Both the position numbers and the translations under genes were made by a program. Below are positions 61,308 to 64,000 of a stretch of 64,000 nucleotides of DNA, one piece after another. The DNA is from Falsiroseomonas frigidaquae (GTDB lineage: Bacteria; Pseudomonadota; Alphaproteobacteria; Acetobacterales; Acetobacteraceae): NCBI RefSeq assembly GCF_012163145.1, contig NZ_JAAVTX010000007.1, positions 186,001 to 250,000 on the forward strand, read 5' to 3'. Below the pieces are notes generated by a model. The model saw nothing but the letters and a program-made list of their open reading frames with translations. It did not search any database and was not told the origin of the DNA. The stretch's first letter is position 1. Each line of letters begins with the position of its first letter.

Positions 61308-61694
61308 CTACCCGCATCCCGGATACGCCAGCCACCCCAGTTCCTTCCCTTCACCATCCACCACGCGCCAGGCATCGACGCAGCGGCGTTGCAGCATGAA
61401 GGCGCGCAGGCCCTCCCCCGGCCGGCGCTCCTCCTCCGGCACCGCGCGCCGGCCTTCCACCAACATGCCGTTCGGGTGCGCCAGGCAATCCTCTCGCGTC
61501 CCGTCCGGCAGCAGCAGCCGCGCCAGGGTCATCCCGCGCGCGGCGGGCCAGGCCTCCAGCACCATCGCCTCCGGCTTCGTGGCCAGGCAGGCACGCAGCG
61601 CGGGGGCGTACTCCACCACCCGCGCTTCCCACCCCGGCGCCTGGGCGGCGGCCGGGGCGGCCAGCAGCGCCAGCGCCAGGGTGGCGCGCCTCAA
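61308..61694 (-). CDS. Secreted protein of unknown function
   Basis: A 128-residue protein starting at TTG, which overlaps the upstream rraA-like stop by 4 bases (TTGA). The signal peptide is LRRATLALALLAAPAAAQ (here written with the initiator Leu codon, read as Met). Mature Cys residues near 60 of the mature chain and in QRRCVDAWRVV suggest a disulphide. WLAYPGCG is the C-terminus. No family is recognised. It lies between rraA-like and thioesterase genes. Confidence 0.7.
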   Translation of the reverse strand: MRRATLALALLAAPAAAQAPGWEARVVEYAPALRACLATKPEAMVLEAWPAARGMTLARLLLPDGTREDCLAHPNGMLVEGRRAVPEEERRPGEGLRAFMLQRRCVDAWRVVDGEGKELGWLAYPGCG

Positions 61695-62398
61695 TGGATC
61701 TCGTCCGCCTGCGCGATTGCCGCGGCCAGCTTGGCGGCGCTGAAATCCGGGTCCTTGCACAGGTCCAGGATAACCTTCTCCCGCCGCGCGCCCAGCTCGA
61801 TCGCGGCCGGGATCTTGCGCACCGCGTCATGCGGGATGACCACGGCGCCGTGGTGGTCGGCATGCACCACGTCCTCATGCTGCACATGCATGCCGTGCAC
61901 GGAGACCTCCTGCCCGAAGGCCACCATGTGCACGAAAGCGTGAGACGGATTCACCACGCCGGCGATGAGCTGGAAGCCCGGCGCCAGCATGTCGAGGTCG
62001 CGGATCGAGCCATTGGTGACGCCGCCCTGCGCACCGAGCGCCTTGTGCACCGCCGAATGCACCTCTCCCCAGAAGGCGCCGACGCCGGGCGTGTCGTCCA
62101 GGTCCTGCAGCACCACGATGGTCGGCAGGGAGGCACGCTCGACATATTCGTACCAGCCCAGCCGGATCTTGCGGTCCACCTCCTTCGGCCGGCCGGAGGG
62201 CGCGGCAGCGCGAATGGTGCCGGTGCGGGCCAGGCCGCAGATCGGCGGCAGCTTGCGGTCCGCGGCCACCATCGGCCGCACCGTGAAGCCATGGCCACGC
62301 CGCGCCGGCACCACATATTCCAGGGCGTTGCAGATTGTCGGCGTATCCCACTGCCGCAGCGTTTCCAGGTCTTCCAGCGTGAACGGATGCTCGGCCAT
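61691..62398 (-). CDS. RraA-family protein (aldolase or ribonuclease-regulator fold)
   Basis: A 235-residue protein. The conserved RraA core is WGEVHSAVHKALGAQGGVTNGSIRDLD (shown in part), with the GxxRD motif that binds metal and substrate in the 4-hydroxy-4-methyl-2-oxoglutarate/4-carboxy-4-hydroxy-2-oxoadipate aldolase relatives. In Escherichia coli RraA inhibits RNase E, but many members are aldolases. The start follows 176 bases of gap to the methyl-accepting chemotaxis gene on the other strand. Confidence 0.87.
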   Translation of the reverse strand: MAEHPFTLEDLETLRQWDTPTICNALEYVVPARRGHGFTVRPMVAADRKLPPICGLARTGTIRAAAPSGRPKEVDRKIRLGWYEYVERASLPTIVVLQDLDDTPGVGAFWGEVHSAVHKALGAQGGVTNGSIRDLDMLAPGFQLIAGVVNPSHAFVHMVAFGQEVSVHGMHVQHEDVVHADHHGAVVIPHDAVRKIPAAIELGARREKVILDLCKDPDFSAAKLAAAIAQADEIH

Positions 62399-62574
62399 GG
62401 TCGCATTTTCCTCCTGCGTCTCTGCGCGGGGGGAGCATCCGGCGCCCGGCGCCCGACGTCAAACCGGCCGCGCTTGTTGCCGCCCCGCGCGGCCTGTAGC
62501 CTGACCGGAAGGTAAACGAGGCCACCGGATCCCGCATGCGCCGCTTCGCACCCACCCAGGACCAGGGCTGAGCC

Positions 62575-64000
62575 ATGCCGGATGTTTCCGCCCCGCCCGG
62601 TTCCGCGCGCAATGCCGCGCCGCCACATACCGCCGGCCTGCGCGCCGGCACCGCCAGGCCCGGCGCATCCCGCTTCGGCGCCTGGCTGGGCCGCATCGGC
62701 GTGCGGGCGGGGCTGATCACCCTGCTCATGGTGATGGTCGTCGGGCTGCTGTCCGGCGCCGCATTGGTGGTCGTGGCGCGACAGGTGGTGATCATCGAAC
62801 AGCTCGGCCTGCGCGACCGCAACGCGGATGCGGCGGTGGACGACCTGGCGCTGAACGTGGCGGATTTCTCCTCCGCCTTCGCCAGCGTCATCGCCGGCGT
62901 GCTGCAGCCGGGGCCAAGCGCGCAGCGCATGGTCCGCAACGGCGTGCTGATCGGCGAATCCTTCGACCGCATGGTGGAGATCCTGGGCCCGCAGCTCGAC
63001 CCCATCGTGCTCGGCGGTGGCATCGACATGGCCCGCCGCCTGCCCGATTTCACCGAACAGGTGCGCGCCGCCTTCGCCGCGCGGCAGCGCCCGATGTTCG
63101 GCCCGCTGCATGAGGAATGGCTGGACTTCGCCTCCGCCTTCAACCGCGTGGCCACCGCGGCGCGAACCGAGGTGAAGCGCAGCTCCGATGAATCGCTGGA
63201 GGCCGCGCGGCAGCTCGAACAGCAGGCGCGCACCATCGTCATCGCCGCCGCCGCCGCCGGGCTGGTGGGCTGCGCGCTGGTCTGGGTGGTGCTGGTGCGG
63301 CTACTGGCGCGGCCGCTGTCGCGCCTCGCCATGGCCATGGTCAGCCTGTCGCGCGGCGCGGTGGAGACCACGGTGCCGGGGGCGGACCGCACCGACCAGG
63401 TGGGCGACATGGCGCGCGCCGTGCTGGTGTTCCGCGACAACCTGGTCGCCGCCCGCAACCTGACGGAAACCGCGCTGGAAAACGCCCGGCGCACCGCCGT
63501 CGCCACCACCCAGGCATCCGACGCCATCAGCCAGGTCTCGGATGGCGCGATGACCCAGCTGGCGGAGCTGCGCCAGGTGGAGGAAGCGCTCGGCCAAACT
63601 CAGGATGCGGTGCGCGAGGTGAACCGCACGACGCAGGACAGCAGCGACCGCGCCGATGAATCGAAGACCCTGCTCGCCACCAACCTGGTGAAGCTGCGTA
63701 GCCTGATCGAGCTGGTCGATGCGGTCGCCGAGGATACCGAGCGCGTCACCCGCATCGCCGGCACCATCGCCAAGATCGCCACCCAGACCAACATCCTGGC
63801 GATCAACGCCGCCATCGAGGCCGCCCGCGCCGGCGAACATGGCCGCGGCCTGGCGGTGGTGGCGGAGGAAGTGCGCGCGCTCGCCGCCAGCAGCGAGACC
63901 CTGGCGCAGGAAATCGCCGACGTCGTTCTCGTCGCCGGCCGCCGCACCCGCGAAGGCAGCGGCACCGCCGCCGCGGTGGGCGAGGCGATGGACGAGCTGG
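62575..64000 (+). CDS. Methyl-accepting chemotaxis protein (runs off window end)
   Basis: 475 residues are visible. A variable N-terminus of 46 residues is followed by a membrane helix at about 47-69 ([19 protein letters not shown]), a periplasmic domain to about 220, and a second helix at about 221-241. A HAMP domain follows ([24 protein letters not shown]). The signalling domain has the hairpin-tip-flanking [22 protein letters not shown] at about 403. The tip and the end of the protein lie beyond the window. No ligand domain family is recognised in the periplasmic part. Confidence 0.9.
   Translation, partial: MPDVSAPPGSARNAAPPHTAGLRAGTARPGASRFGAWLGRIGVRAGLITLLMVMVVGLLSGAALVVVARQVVIIEQLGLRDRNADAAVDDLALNVADFSSAFASVIAGVLQPGPSAQRMVRNGVLIGESFDRMVEILGPQLDPIVLGGGIDMARRLPDFTEQVRAAFAARQRPMFGPLHEEWLDFASAFNRVATAARTEVKRSSDESLEAARQLEQQARTIVIAAAAAGLVGCALVWVVLVRLLARPLSRLAMAMVSLSRGAVETTVPGADRTDQVGDMARAVLVFRDNLVAARNLTETALENARRTAVATTQASDAISQVSDGAMTQLAELRQVEEALGQTQDAVREVNRTTQDSSDRADESKTLLATNLVKLRSLIELVDAVAEDTERVTRIAGTIAKIATQTNILAINAAIEAARAGEHGRGLAVVAEEVRALAASSETLAQEIADVVLVAGRRTREGSGTAAAVGEAMDEL

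Noticed and set aside
60604-61743. Plus-strand frame opposite the thioesterase and secreted-protein genes
   Set aside because: Pro/Arg/Ser-rich with no signal or motif; both opposite genes are better supported.

Overview
The window is chromosomal DNA from a high-GC (by eye near 70%) Gram-negative bacterium. Gene content points to an alphaproteobacterium, most likely Acetobacteraceae close to Roseomonas: lpxB and secDF, HWE-type sensor kinases, a CheB/CheR/PAS/kinase fusion, orphan Bug-type solute-binding proteins, malonyl-CoA decarboxylase and very dense genes with many 4-base ATGA overlaps. The taxonomic call is inference. I see no tRNA, rRNA, CRISPR array, prophage or insertion sequence, and both window edges cut genes.

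Layout. 1-6.1 kb: the C-terminal part of an HWE histidine kinase faces a CheB-CheR-PAS-HWE kinase fusion, followed by a 2-oxoglutarate/Fe(II) oxygenase and an orphan Bug protein. 6.2-19.4 kb: a mosaic of housekeeping and small unknown genes: MFS exporter, nnr + malonyl-CoA decarboxylase, orphan ParA, GNAT, a sulfotransferase-like/TPR protein, a 45-residue membrane protein, MaoC + EamA, Nudix + AlaX + mercaptopyruvate sulfurtransferase + metC. 19.6-22.9 kb: a zinc-homeostasis module, zur diverging from hisI-COG0523 GTPase over a 41-base gap holding a 19-base palindrome, then a GPP34 (Golgi phosphoprotein 3-like) gene with a STAS gene. 22.9-30.9 kb: SemiSWEET, GNAT-nitrilase-lpxB-GNAT in a tightly overlapping run, a Gfo/Idh/MocA oxidoreductase facing lpxB, and secD-secF-Bug. 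31-33.4 kb: a pseudo-receiver/EAL protein and an iron alcohol dehydrogenase.

33.5-43.9 kb is a peptide/nickel-type ABC transporter operon (dppBCDF-like) carrying two different amidohydrolases and flanked by a second, divergent solute-binding protein. 43.9-53.9 kb is a spermidine/putrescine-type ABC operon (binding protein, ATPase, two permeases) with a 2-hydroxyacid dehydrogenase, a class II aldolase and an arginine-deiminase-fold hydrolase, and hflX as its last gene. It diverges from a run of FAD oxidase, unknown gene, YtcJ-type amidohydrolase, EamA exporter and ABC exporter. Together these look like uptake and breakdown of amino or guanidino compounds, but the substrate cannot be read from sequence. 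58.4-64 kb: a PAS-GGDEF-EAL protein, thioesterase, RraA-like gene and the start of a methyl-accepting chemotaxis protein.

Most convergent gene pairs share a GC-rich inverted repeat lying on or beside the two stop codons, without a U-tract. The most interesting items are the zur/hisI/COG0523 module, the GPP34-STAS pair, the leader of the CheB-CheR fusion with two alternative anti-Shine-Dalgarno segments, the pseudo-receiver EAL protein with a palindromic operator, and the two accessory-enzyme-rich ABC operons.
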